Shown piece after piece: positions 10,755 to 22,400 of a DNA stretch of 64,000 bases. The position numbers were made by a program, and so were the translations under genes. Under the pieces are notes generated by a model. The model had not been told where the DNA came from, did no database searches, and saw only the letters and a list, made by a program, of their open reading frames with translations. Source of the DNA: Aedes albopictus (Eukaryota; Arthropoda; Insecta; Diptera; Culicidae); the NCBI RefSeq assembly GCF_035046485.1, contig NC_085138.1, forward strand, positions 341,384,263 to 341,448,262. Reading direction: 5' to 3'. The stretch's first letter is position 1. Every line of letters starts with the position of its first letter.

Positions 10755-11657
10755 ATCAGGTATCAGAAGGCCGGCTCCAGAGGCACGTTATCCTCCATTT
10801 GGGACATTTGTGCCATCGCCAAAATAATAACCTATCTCATCATCTACCTGAGGGAAAAGAAAGGAAATAAGGACAAGGATGGGGATAAGGACAGGTAGGG
10901 AAATGGGAAAAGTACCCTGGAAGAGGATACTAACGCATAAGCGTACCACAATGGGTTCAAACAGCGCAGCGCGCTGAAAAGGGCACTGTAATAACGCATA
11001 AAGCGAAAGAGAGCCTATAGCTCTTTACCACAGCGGGTTAAGAACAACAGAATATCCTGAAGATTCAGGTTTCTGAAGTCAGTTTCACTTAATAAGTGTT
11101 TACCGAATACTCGGAAACGCAGTTGCACGAAAACTGGACAGTTACATATCAAATGATACGAAGTTCCATAATCGGATTTACAGCTATCACAGGCAAATGA
11201 ATCAGCTTGCTGAATATTCGCCATATGATAGCTGAGTCGGCAGTGGCCAGTCAATGCTTTGACCAGCATGCTGCAATTCTGCTTAGACAGATTAGTTAGA
11301 TACTTCGCCACCCGTAGAGATGGCTCAGCACTATTTGGTTTGACGACATGACTCCAAACTATTCCAATATTGTCTGTGTTGAGTGACAGCCCAGGTGTGA
11401 ATCTGAAGCTTAATCCAACACTTCGATATCGGAATAGCTGGCTCAGGGCCAATGAAGTCATGTGATGCTCCAGAGCGAGCTAACTCATCAGCCAGTTCAT
11501 TTCCAGCGATGGAAGAATGACCAGGTACCCATAGAAGGTGAACAGCGTTTGCTGAATTCAGTTCCTCGATTTGAGTTCGACAAGCGATAACTATCTTCGA
11601 CCTGGAGTTGGCCGAAGCAAGTGCTTTGATAGCAGCCTGGCTATCTGAACAGAAGTA
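10755..11657 (-). mobile_element. LOA-type LINE 3' fragment, inverted
   Basis: This is the reverse complement of about 9383-10267 at very high identity. It encodes the end of RNase H (about 11657-11450) and the Cys/His tail down to 11015, followed by the same 3' UTR. It retains about 20 bp that the + copy lacks near 9930, so the tail frame reads on to a proper stop at 11015. The frame is broken near 11340. There is no RT, so it is a truncated fragment. Confidence 0.85.
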
Positions 11658-12074
11658 CACAGAAAAAACTGTTGTGTAATATTACATCTGAACTACTGCA
11701 ACCCGATCAATACGTCGGTTGCATGAATATTACACAGGACGATGTACACATAAGAACAAAAGATTTTACATCAAAACGATGTAATCGTACATAGGAATTG
11801 TGATTACATTGATTATTTAGTACATCGGAATGAGTTACATCGGGCGGGTTGCATTTATTTTGACCATCCGTACTCAATATGCGATTACTGTGAAAATGTG
11901 CTTTGACTACTCTCCGATAGGTGGCAGCGCTCAGTAGGTGGATTCTACAAAATGAAAGTGTGCATATATTTTGCACTGGGCGTCTCTGACGATTTGACAG
12001 TTCTCCGTTTGTAAACAACCCGCGCACCGTTTTGTTTATTCGATACTCGCGCAAAATTTCGTGATCCGCGGATT
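11658..12074. other. Intergenic, upstream of PSMG3
   Basis: A small inverted repeat built on TGTGTAATATT lies at about 11668-11740, and several TTACATCG-type motifs follow. The part from about 11960 is likely the proximal promoter of PSMG3. No gene is seen. Confidence 0.4.
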
Positions 12075-12080
12075 TCAGTC
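12075..12080 (+). promoter_or_regulatory. Candidate initiator of PSMG3
   Basis: TCAGTC fits the arthropod initiator consensus TCAKTY. If used, the 5' UTR would be about 110 nt with no intron. No TATA box stands at the right distance. It is predicted from motif and position only. Confidence 0.35.
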
Positions 12081-12186
12081 CAGAAATACAAATTCACGCC
12101 TAGTCATCCTAATGAATCGCGTTTTTGTTCCGTAATCCTTGAAAGTTTGTCCTTCGGTAACCGGTTAGTGAGTGAACAATCGCAAA

Positions 12187-12558
12187 ATGTCCACGGAAAG
12201 CGCCTTCGACTACATTGAAACGATTCAGATTGGCGACCACCCAACGGACATCGTTTACCACCGGTTCGCAAACAAATCTTTCCTGTTGATCACCCAGCGC
12301 CAGAAAGTGACCAATGTGTACACGGTGCGGAACCAGGCCGCCGGTGAGCCGGGTGGTGCTGGTGGAGGAGGCGGATCGAATCGGATCTACGCGATAAAGC
12401 ACACTTTCGGAGCGGCTTCGGACGAGGCGGAAGCGGCAATTAGGTATTTGATGAATTTTATCAATAAGGATGATGAAATTGTGATTACGTTGGGCTTGAA
12501 GGAAGTTGATAAGGGCTCGCTGGATCAGATTGGTGCCCTGCTTAGGAAGATTGTTTGA
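12187..12558 (+). CDS. PSMG3: Proteasome assembly chaperone 3 (PSMG3)
   Basis: A single-exon gene of 123 residues, close to the ~122 residues of human PSMG3. PSMG3 pairs with PSMG4 and helps order the alpha ring of the 20S proteasome in the cytoplasm and nucleus. The start is the ATG at 12187; the in-frame GTG at 12172 is not a eukaryotic start. The protein begins MSTESAFDYIE and contains the family pattern of a beta strand with FLLITQ at about residue 35. A Gly-rich loop (about residues 56-67) probably replaces a turn, and the C-terminal helix is acidic and ends LLRKIV. No transmembrane segment or signal peptide is present. It converges on the carboxypeptidase gene, with 403 bp between the two stop codons. 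I identify it from overall pattern, so a profile search would be the firm test. Confidence 0.85.
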   Translation: MSTESAFDYIETIQIGDHPTDIVYHRFANKSFLLITQRQKVTNVYTVRNQAAGEPGGAGGGGGSNRIYAIKHTFGAASDEAEAAIRYLMNFINKDDEIVITLGLKEVDKGSLDQIGALLRKIV

Positions 12559-12583
12559 AAAGGGTGGAATTGTGGGTATTTCG

Positions 12584-12631
12584 AATAAATTTGTTTGTAA
12601 TAGGAAACTGGAGTTAGTGTGCAGAAATAAA
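12584..12631 (+). terminator. PSMG3 polyadenylation signals
   Basis: Two AATAAA hexamers lie 26 and 68 nt after the stop codon (12584-12589 and 12626-12631). Either can serve as the poly(A) signal for the short 3' UTR. Confidence 0.55.
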
Positions 12632-12929
12632 GAGAAATCCTAAGTGCATAGTATGAGCTTGTAACTGTTAACTTTTTAGGGGAGTTGGTTTAACTCTGAT
12701 AGTTTTCAGAATAAGAACAAAGAAGGGCAGGGGAAATGACCAGATTGAATTCCTTCTGCAAAAGGGGCTATGATTTTTATCAGAACTAAGTTTTCGATTT
12801 TTTTTCACATGTTTGGATGCAGCTTTACAAACGCACATAGTGCTTTCAGGGTTCCTACCTAACGTTTATTATTTATGTTTTCGAATGAATTTGCAATATA
12901 ACATTGACAATGGTCAGCAGAAATGTTCA

Positions 12930-12939
12930 TTTATTTATT
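12930..12939 (-). terminator. Carboxypeptidase polyadenylation signals
   Basis: On the minus strand AATAAATAA lies 23-32 nt beyond the stop codon at 12962. A further AATAAA lies at about 12864-12869. Both are plausible poly(A) signals for the SCPEP1-like gene. Confidence 0.5.
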
Positions 12940-12961
12940 ACATGTCCTATTTTTAATGAGG

Positions 12962-13446
12962 TTAGTCTTCAGGGAAACCGGCGTGCTTCTTAAGAATATA
13001 GTCCATCAGAACAGGGTTATCGGCGGGCACCATGTGTCCAGCTCGCAGAGCCCAGTACATATGCAACCGCCCGTAAGTCTTCTCGTAACCTTCGAGGGTT
13101 CCCAGTGGACCGATTCCATTCCGAGGCGCAGCTAGATAGCCGTTACGGCCTTCCCATTGGAGTTTTTCCAACCACACCACATTGCCAGCGGTGGCAACGA
13201 TCAGATCCAACTGTCCGGTGATGACGGCCACCTCCAAGCTGGTGCTGTTCAGTAGCAGCTCCATCACATGCATTGCCGGTTTCATGAAGTCACCGGCCAT
13301 GCTTTGGAACACGGCTCCTCCTTGTCGATTGTAAACGGATTCCTCCGGTAGTTGTAGCGTTGAAGCGACTGGACCACGCATCAAATCTTCCAACATTTGG
13401 TCACGATCTTCGGTAGCCAGACGAACAGCGCTTTCCAGGGTGGCCT
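12962..13446 (-). CDS. SCPEP1: SCPEP1-like, coding exon 4
   Basis: The last exon encodes residues 286-446 with catalytic D366 and H423, ending in GFPED and TAA at 12962-12964. The acceptor TTTCCAG precedes 13446, and the exon enters in phase 1, completing a Gln codon split with exon 3. Confidence 0.9.
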
Positions 13447-16400
13447 CTGGAAATTATTAGGAAATTCAAGATTAAAAATTAACGAGAACGAACGATTATC
13501 TCAATACTCCGTGGGAGTTTATCCACGGAGCGATGAGTGTCAAGGGCGTAGCCAGCTTTTCGGTCAGAGGGGGGCAAGAACCCTTAGCAAATTTATACCT
13601 ACTAGCTTTTATTGGTAAACGCAAAACGATGAAATTTAATTTAATAACATTATATTCTAAAAGCATTAGGTATTTAACCCTTCAGCAGTCATGCTATTGT
13701 ATTTTGTACAATACGTTTAAAAAGCTCGCCTGATCTACACAAATCAACGTGGTGCTGGTAGCGGTGACCAATTTCTGGAAGTTCAAGAATTTTTATTTAC
13801 CCGTGCATTGTTTTGCAATGATTTTTTTTTTGTTAAACAATTATAAGAAATTATAACTGAACTCTTTTAAAAATTACGATCGCTTTTGAGGACTCACCTA
13901 GAATTTCCTGGTTCCTGTATGCGTCCTTTTTAAATTATCTGCCAATACTATTCGCTGGAGGAATTCCTCCTGACATTCCTGATGTATTTCAAAACAAAAA
14001 TCATCAGGTAATCCTGGAGAAGTTCTTGGGAACATACATCCCTGAAAAGATCATTGAAGGATTTCTGAAATTTCCGATGGAACTCCTGAATAAATTTTTG
14101 GAGAGAACCTGAGAGGAATTTCTGAAGAATTCCTGGACCAATGCCTGGAAGACTTCCTGGCTAAATCCCTGAAGAAACACCTGGATGAATCCCAGGAGCA
14201 ATTTCTACAGTAATGCCTGAAGAATTCCCGGAGAATTTCTGAAAGTATACCTGGAGGAATGCCTGGATACATTATGGGAGGAAACCTAGGGAAATTTCTA
14301 AAGAGCTTTCATGAAAAAATCCTAGATGCATTTCTGGAGGATTCTTAGGAGAAAATTCCGGAGAAATACCTAGACAAAAATCAGAAGAAAGGAATTCCCA
14401 GAGAAAATCTTAGATAAATTTCTGGAGAAATTCTTGGAGAAACCCCTGAATAAATTTCTGGGAAAATCTCTAGGGAGAATCCTAGAGGAATGGTTGGAGA
14501 AATTTCTGAACAAATTCCTGGCGTAATGCCTAGATGAATTGAATGAATTGAATGAAAATCCCTGGAAGAACTTCTGGAGGAATTCTTGGTGAAATCTCCG
14601 AAGGAATTCTGGGAGGAATTACTGGAGAATTTTCTGAAAAAAAAACCTTAAAGAAATTCCAGAATGATTTCCTGGAAGAATCCTTTGAGGAATTTCTAGA
14701 AGATTTCCTGGTGGATTTTCTGGGAATATCCCTGGAGAAATTCGTGGAGAAATCCCTGGAAATCTCTGGAGGAATTCCTGGAGAAATGTCTAGAGGAATC
14801 CCTGTAAAATTTCTGAAAGTACTAGAGAATTTTCTGGAAGAATCTCTGAACAAATCCCTTGAGGATTTCCTAGAAAAATACTTGGAGGAATTGCTAACAT
14901 AATTTCTGAAGGATGTCCAGGAGGATTTCCTGAAGAAATTCCTGGAGAGATGGATTCCTGGTGAAGTTCCTGGAAAAATTCCTGGATGAAATCCTGGACG
15001 AATTCCTAGAGGTTTTCCTGTGGAAATTGCTGCAGGAATCTCTAGAGGAATTCTTGAAAGAATTACTGGATGAGTTTCTAGAGGAATCTCCAGAGGAATT
15101 CTTGGGGGTTTCTATTTCTGTTATTTTTGTCATTTCTGAAAAATCCATAAACTCCTTAACCCTCGAGCAGTCGCGTCTTTGACTACCTGCAACGACGCCA
15201 CGCTTACGCTGTATACAACAAGCGTGTATTTTTCATGGTGCGTGTACTCAGTACACGACGCGACCGCTCCCGGGTTGAGGAATTTCTAGCGGAATTTCTG
15301 GAGGAATTCCTGGATAAGTCCTCGGAGGAATTCCTGAAGGAATCCTTGAAGAAATTTGTTTAGAAATTCCTGAAGAAATCTCTGGAGGAACTCCTGGAGG
15401 CAAGGATGGGAACACTCACTTGCAAAGAGTTGCACTCACTTGCTATTTACTCAGCTCAGAAGCGTGCAATCAAGAAACGATATATGGACGACTTTTGCAT
15501 TGTGGTTTTGTCTAAAACTTTGCCGAATAGAGTAGGGGTCGCACACGCATACCGAAGTCACGAGGGAGCTGCGAAGGCAACTCTCCACGAGGTGAATGTA
15601 AATTACACTCACCTCGTGGAGAGTCGCTTTTACACCTCTGTAACGACTTTGGTATGCATGTGCGACCCCTACTCTATTCGGCAAAGTTTTAGACAAAACC
15701 ACAATGTAAAAGTCGTCCATACATCGTTTCTTGATTGCACGCTTCAGAGCTGAGAAAATGGTAAATGAGTGTAACTCTTGGCAAGTGAGTGTTCCCATCC
15801 CTGCCTGGAGGAAAACCTGGAGGAATCCCTGGAAAATTCCTGGGGAATTCCCTGGAAGAATTTCTGAAGAAAGAGGAAAGAGGAATTTTTGAAACAATTA
15901 TTGGATGAATTTCTAGACAAAACTACAGAGGAATTCTGGGACATTCTTATTTCTATTTCTATTATTTTTCTATTGCTGAAAAATCCCATGAAAAAACCCT
16001 GGAGGAATTTCTTGTGGAATTCCTCGATAAATCCTCGATGAACCCTTGAAGAAATTTGTGAAGAAATCCCTGGACGAATCCCTAGAAAAACTCCTAGAAG
16101 AATCCCTGAAAAATTCCTGAAGGTTATTCTTCAGGAACTTCCTGGAAGAATTTCTGAAAAAAAAAATCACTAGAGGAATTGCTGGAAGAATCCTTAGAGG
16201 AACTTCTGGAGGATTTCCTGGAGAAATCTTTGAAAGATTTCCTGGGGTAATCCCAGGAGAAATTCGTGTAGAAATCCCTGAAGCAATTCATGGAAAATTC
16301 TCAGGAGAAATTCCTGGAGAAATGCCTGGAGGAAATCCTGAAAAAAAATCCTGAGGGTATTCCAAGAAGAATTTCTGAAAAATCCCCAGAAGATTTTCTG

Positions 16401-19400
16401 GAAAAAATCCTGGAAAAATTGTTGATTATCATACTGAAGGATCTTGTACCGACTTTTCGAACCCCCTAAGCAGAAATGCTCTTCGAAAGAGTGTAATCTG
16501 TTTCGTACCTTTTAATTCCGCGGTATTTTGCTTATCCTTTGGCAGATACGCGTATTTAGACTACCACTTGTAATCTTCCTCAGTGTCAGTGTCAGGAAGA
16601 TTACAAGTGGTAGTCGAAATACGCGTATCTGCCAAAGTATAAGCAAAATAGGGCGGAATTAAAAGGTACGAAACTGATTACACTCATTCGAAAATACTGA
16701 AGGATGTTCAGAAGCAATTCCTAGATTAATTCCTATAGAAATCACAGGAGGAATTCCTGAAGAAATTCTTGGGATAGTTCCTAGAGAATTTCTTGGATAA
16801 AATTGTGGAGGTATGCCTGGAGGAATTCCTTGAGATTTTCCTTTGGGAATTGCTGAGGTAATCCTTGAAGAATTTCCTGGAGGAATCTCTGGAGGAATTC
16901 TTGTAAAAAATACTGGATGAATTTCTGGGGGAATCTCTAGAGGAACAATGGGAGAAATTTCTGAAAAAAAACCCTCAGAAATTCCTGGAGGAATTTCTAA
17001 AGTAATTTCTGGAGAAATCTTCGGAAGAGCTTCTGAAGGAGTCCCTGAGGGAATCCTTGGAGAAATTTTTGGAGAAATCCCTGATTAAGTTCCTGGATGA
17101 ATGTTAGCGGAATTCCTGGAGGCAAATCTGGAATAATTCTTAGTGGAATTCCCGGAAAAATTCCAAAAGGTTTTCCTAGAGAAAATCCTGGAAAAATTTC
17201 TGGAGGAATTCTTAAAGAATTTCCTGGAGAAATTCCTGTATGAATTGCTGGCATAATTTATGAAGGAAATCGTTGATTATTTCCTGGTGATGTCCCTGGA
17301 GGAGTCTCTGAAGAAATTCCTGGAGGAGTTTCTACAAAAGACCCTGGATTAAATCCTGGAGGAATGCCTGTTTGCATTTCTGGAGGAATCCCAGGAAGGT
17401 TTCCTGAAACAATCCCAGGAGAAATTCCTGGAAGAACTCCTGGGAAATTCCTGGAGGAATCCCAGGAAGAGTTCCTGAGACAATCCCAGGAGAAACTCCT
17501 GGAAGAACTCCTGGGAAATTCCTGGAGGAATTTCTGGAGGAGTCCCTAGAGCAATTTCTGGTGGAATATCTGGTAGAATTCCTGGAAGAATAGCTGAAAA
17601 AAAATCCTGGAGAAATCTCTGCAAGAATCCAAGGAAATATAGGGCCCATATAGCCGAGGCGGTAAACGCACGGGTATTCAGCATGACCATGCTGAGGATG
17701 ACGGGTTCGATTCCCGGTCGGTCCAGGATCTTTTCGTAAAGGAAATTTCCTTGACTTCCTTGGGCATAGAGTATCTTCGTGCCTGCCATACGATATACAC
17801 ATGCAAAATGGTCATTGGCAGAGGAAGCTCTCAGTTAATAACTGTGGAAGCTGAGAAGCAGGCTTTGTCCCAGTGAGGACGTTACGCCAACAAGAGAGAG
17901 AGAGAGAGATCCTTGGGAGATTGCCTAGGCGAATTCCTGGCGGAATTCTTGGAGGATTCCCTGAAGTAATTACTGGAGAAATATTTGGAGGAATTCCTGC
18001 AAGAGTCTCTGGAAAATAAAATCCTTGGAGGAATCCCTTGAAGAATTCCTGGATAAATTTCTGTAGGAATTTCTGGTGGAACTCTCGGAAAAATCCCGGA
18101 AGCAGTTACTGGAGGAATCTCTGGAGGAGTGGCTGGAGAAAGTCCTGAAGTCCTGAATGCATTGAGGAAACCCTGGAGGATTTCTTGGAATCTCTGAAAA
18201 AAAATCTTGTATGAATTCTTGGAGGGATTTCTGGAGGATATCCTAGAGTAATGCTTGTAGGAATTTCGGAAGGAATCTCCAGAGGAACTCCTGGAGAAAT
18301 CTCTAGTGGAATTTCTGGCGGATTTTCTGAAGGATCCTCTAGATGAATTCCTGGAGATTTTTTTAGAGAAATTCCTGCAGGAATTCATTGTGGAATCCCT
18401 GGAAAAATCCAAGGGAAATTCCTAAAGAAATTCTCGGATAAATCTCTTGAGGAATATGTAGAAGAATACCAGGAATAATTCCTGAAGAAATTGCAGATGG
18501 AATTCTTGGGGATATTCTGAAGCAATCCTAAAAAGAGTACTTGAAGAAACTTTTGAAGGAATCCCCGAAGCAATTTTAAATGGAATCCCTAAGGGAATCC
18601 CTAAACAGCTCCTGTAGGAAGTACTGGATTAATTACAGGAGGAGTTCCTGAAAGAATTCTAAGAGGAACTTCGCGCGCGCTGTTGTAAAAAGTACAACAC
18701 TACCAAAAAAAACCTCGCTTTTCGTATACAGAGCGAGCACGGTGCAGTTTCGGTTGCTTGATGGCGCGCGTCCTGGAAGGTTAAAAGTGTTCCTGGGGGA
18801 ATCCTTGTGAAATTTCAAAATAATCCCTGGAGTTGTTCCTGAAAGAAACACAGAAGAAATTCCCCTCTGGATAAACTGTTGAAGGAAACCTGGAGGAATT
18901 CCTGAAGAAATCCCATGAGAAATTGCTTAGGAAATCCCAGGAAAGCTTTCTCAAAAAAATCCTGGAAAAATTTCTGTAAAAAATATGGAGTAATCAATGT
19001 TTGCAATAATTTTTGGACGAATTATTGTTGAAACCTTTGGATGGACTCCCAAAATGAAGTTTTGTACAGTCTTTTTGGAACTCCTAGATTAATTTTTAGC
19101 TATTCTCCATTAAAATTTCCTGTATAAGAGTTTCTGGAAAACATTCCTGCTGAACGATACTTCGAATCGTTCCAGATTGAATTATTGGAGCAATCTCTAG
19201 TGGAATTCTTGAATGAATATATGGATATGAAAAAATCTTTGAAGGAACAGAAAACCTAAAAGAAATTCTGTTGACATTCCTTTGGAAATCCCTGGAGAAA
19301 TTCCTGGAGGTATCCTGGAAAGAAACACTGAAGGCACCTCTAAATATATCCCAGGAGAAATTCCCGGAGGAATGTCTAGTGAGGAATTCTTGAAAAATTC

Positions 19401-22400
19401 TCTGAAACAATCCATGATTAAATCAGTGGAGGAAGGATTCTGGAGTAATTCGTCGATGTATTCTTGCAGAAGTATCTGTTAAAATTTATGAAGAAATCGT
19501 TGGAGGTATTCTTGAAGTATTTCTTGGAACAAGCCCTGAAACAATCACTGTCGGAACCCAGCAAGATGACCATGGAAGATTTCACCAAGGAAAAACTCCT
19601 GGAGAAGTCCCTTGAGAAATTTCTGAAACAATCTCTGAAGAAGCCTAAAGAAATTTTTGAAGTTGTCCTTGAAAGAATTCGTAAAACAGTCCCAGGTATT
19701 TCGCCCTTAGCATGACGTTTGTTTGAATCGAATACTAGTGGAAATTCATGTAGCAGTAGCATATAACTGCACTCTATAGCAGCATATTAAAATTATTTGG
19801 TAAGATTGATAAGATGATAAGATTGAGAGAAATACTTGGCGAAATTTCCTGTGGTTTTCGAGTGAAAAGGTTCGATATTTGTGGATAAAAACTTTAATTT
19901 ATAGAATAGTTATTTTTCTGGATCTCTGAATAATTAATAATCTTTTAAATTGGCTCGAATTAGAAAAAAAATCTGTCGGCCAGGGGGGGCACGAACACCT
20001 CCCCCCTGCCCCCTTCTGGCTACGCCCATGATGAGTGTGGCAGCGTGAGAGGTGACAGGCGGCTGTTTGCAGATGAGGAGAACCTATAGACTCTAAACAT
20101 TCAGGACAACAGGAAACGATTGGACCAGGACCGTGACCAGTGGAAGCAAATGCTTCAATCGGTGTAGACTCACCGCTACGAGTTGTAGCCCATCAAGTAT
20201 CCAGTATCAGTAAAGAGATCAATTGTTCCAACTCACGTTTCATGTCCTTGGCAAACATTGCCAGTCGGGATTGCGTCGCCCTGAAGTCCTGCGCAAACAG
20301 CACATTGTAGAAATCGATACCCAGCGTTTCTCTGACGATAACCTCCTCCGTTCGACCCCACTGCCAAGTGGCATCCTCGTATCGGCCTTCGTTCAACGTA
20401 TGCTCGGTTTGAATAGCAGCCGCCTGAATCTCCCGGTACCCTTTCGTATCCACGAATCCCATATTGAGCAGGAACTCTCCCCACGACAGAACCGAATCGA
20501 TGGGTGACACCCACGGCGCAACGATTCCAATCGATTCCAGCTGGATATCCAGCTCTCCGTTTTTGATGGCCTTGTCCAAAACCCAGGCAAACTCCGGAGC
20601 CATCTTTCCTCCGTAACTTTCGGCGTAGATGTGCAGCGGAGTGATCATGAACTCCGGATTCAGCCGATAGAACTCCTTGGTGAAGGTGAGCAGATCGTCG
20701 GCAATCTGGGCGTTGTCCTTCGTCAGTAGGGAAGTATTCTCGACGTAGCTGAAGCCCGTTCCGACCGGGTTGTCGATGAACAGGACGTTGTAGTTTTTGA
20801 CCTGTGAGTGAGAGACATTTTTAACATTCAGATGTCGCGATCGTTACTAAAAACTACTAACCCAAGTATGATTCCGTAGTTCACCCTCCAGAGTCAGCGG
20901 ACCCAGTTCCTCGAAGTTGCCATACATGGAAGAAGCTCCGGGGCCACCCTGGAGCCAGATCAGCAGCGGACGATCGGTGAACTGTTCCACCTCGGCAGTG
21001 GTGTAGTACAGCCACCAGAACATGTGCGCTCCCTTCCGGACTTCGACGAAGCCCCAGTCCTGCTTTCCGGGACCGTAGCCATCACGGGGCACTGGTGGGA
21101 AGAGAAACAAAAATAGAATAACGAATTCAATGACATTGCATTATTTGCGATTACGGGGGCAATGCTCTCTCAATCAGGATCATTGATTTCGCCTCTAGAC
21201 AGTTGCTTCATTTTCGATTTGACATGTGGAAGAACGTCTCCACATTGTTCTGCTTATCAATAGATTTAAAATTGATAGTGCACTGGAGTGGGAAAACAAA
21301 CGAGATATTTTCTACACAGGTTTTACAAGCCATTCGACAATTACTGATAGCTTGCTATAACGATTCGACTCACTCTAGTCTTGAGTTGATAAAGAATTTC
21401 ACAGACTGTGGCGATTAAAACGCCAGATTCATGAACGGTATATATTTTCATTATTATGACATGACAAGTTATGGCACGAATAAACTGGTGATAGTAATGG
21501 TAAAAAGTGTTGAATTTCATCTGAAACCATCCTGGATTTCTTGGAGTGACGAGCTTGAATGTTTAGTGACTACCACTTCTGATTCGTATACAGAAGGCCC
21601 TGGGTTTAATCTTTGTCCCGTAGGTACGTTTTCTCTTACATTGTAATTTGTATCTTTCTATCTACATTCATTTTATTCATTTATTTAGTTAACATCAAAT
21701 TCATGATAATACTGAATCAACAATTTGCCGCCATAATACCCGATTTGCAGCTGCAGCTCTCCAACGTCGGTCACGCCCGACACTCGCCAAATCACGCTCC
21801 ACCTGGTCCGCCCATCGTGCTCTCTGCGCTCCACGTCTTCTTGTACCAACCGGATGGTTAGCAAACACCAGCTTTGCAGGGTTGTTGTCCGGCATTCTTG
21901 CAACATGCCCTGCCCATCGTATCCTCCCGGCTTTGACAACTTTCAGGATGCTGGGTTCGCCGTAAAGTGCAGCGAGCTCGTGGTTCATCCTTCTCCGCCA
22001 CACACCGTTCTCCTGTACGCCACCGAAGATCGTCCTTAGCACCCGTCGCTCGAAAACTCCGAGTGCTTGCAGGTCCTCCTCGAGCATCGTCCATGTCTCG
22101 TGTCCGTAGAGAACCACCGGTCTTATTAGCGTCTTGTACATGGTACATTTGGTGCGGGGGTGAATCTTTTTCGACCGCAGTTTCTTCTGGAGCCCATAGT
22201 AGGCACGACTTCCACTGATGATGCGCCTTCGTATTTCACGGCTCACGTTATTGTCAGCCGTTAGCAAGGAATCGAGGTAGACGAAATCTTCTACCACCTC
22301 GAAAGTATCCCCGTCTATCGTAACATTGCTGCCAAGGCTTGTCCTGTCTCGCTCAGTCCCACTTACCAGCATGTACTTTGTCTTAGCCGCATTCACCACC

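Larger units (their letters stand above)
13900..19720 (+). repeat. Degenerate 12-bp array, GGAATTCCTGGA
   Basis: Thousands of bases vary around (GGAATTCCTGGA)n, with period 12 and frequent single changes and short gaps. Because the period is four codons, all frames tend to stay open: E-F-L-E on one strand, G-I-P-P and N-S-S-R on the other. This explains the many 60-180-residue frames here, none of which is a gene. Other repeats interrupt it at 15154-15280, 15401-15803, 16482-16692, 17643-17910 and about 18665-18790. Confidence 0.85.
13541..20030. mobile_element. 6.49-kb hAT-like element filled with minisatellite
   Basis: The ends are 15-bp inverted repeats, CAAGGGCGTAGCCAG at the left and CATGGGCGTAGCCAG (complement) at the right. 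They are bounded by perfect 8-bp duplications ATGAGTGT. TIRs beginning CA-GG and 8-bp duplications are hAT features. The interior has no transposase. It is nearly all a degenerate 12-bp minisatellite (about 13900-19720) with several other elements inserted. It fills most of carboxypeptidase intron 3. A second, inverted, incomplete copy starts at 29845. Confidence 0.8.

Noticed and set aside
12109..12402. 97-residue minus-strand frame over PSMG3
   Set aside because: Antisense shadow of the PSMG3 coding sequence.
14552..14902. 116-residue E-F-L-E-rich frame, coiled-coil-like
   Set aside because: Same array in the other orientation; the opposite strand is also open. A repeat product.
15401..15803. 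CRISPR-like or operon-like reading of repeated units
   Set aside because: The repeats are eukaryotic palindromic and TIR elements; no regularly spaced direct repeats with unique spacers exist in this window.
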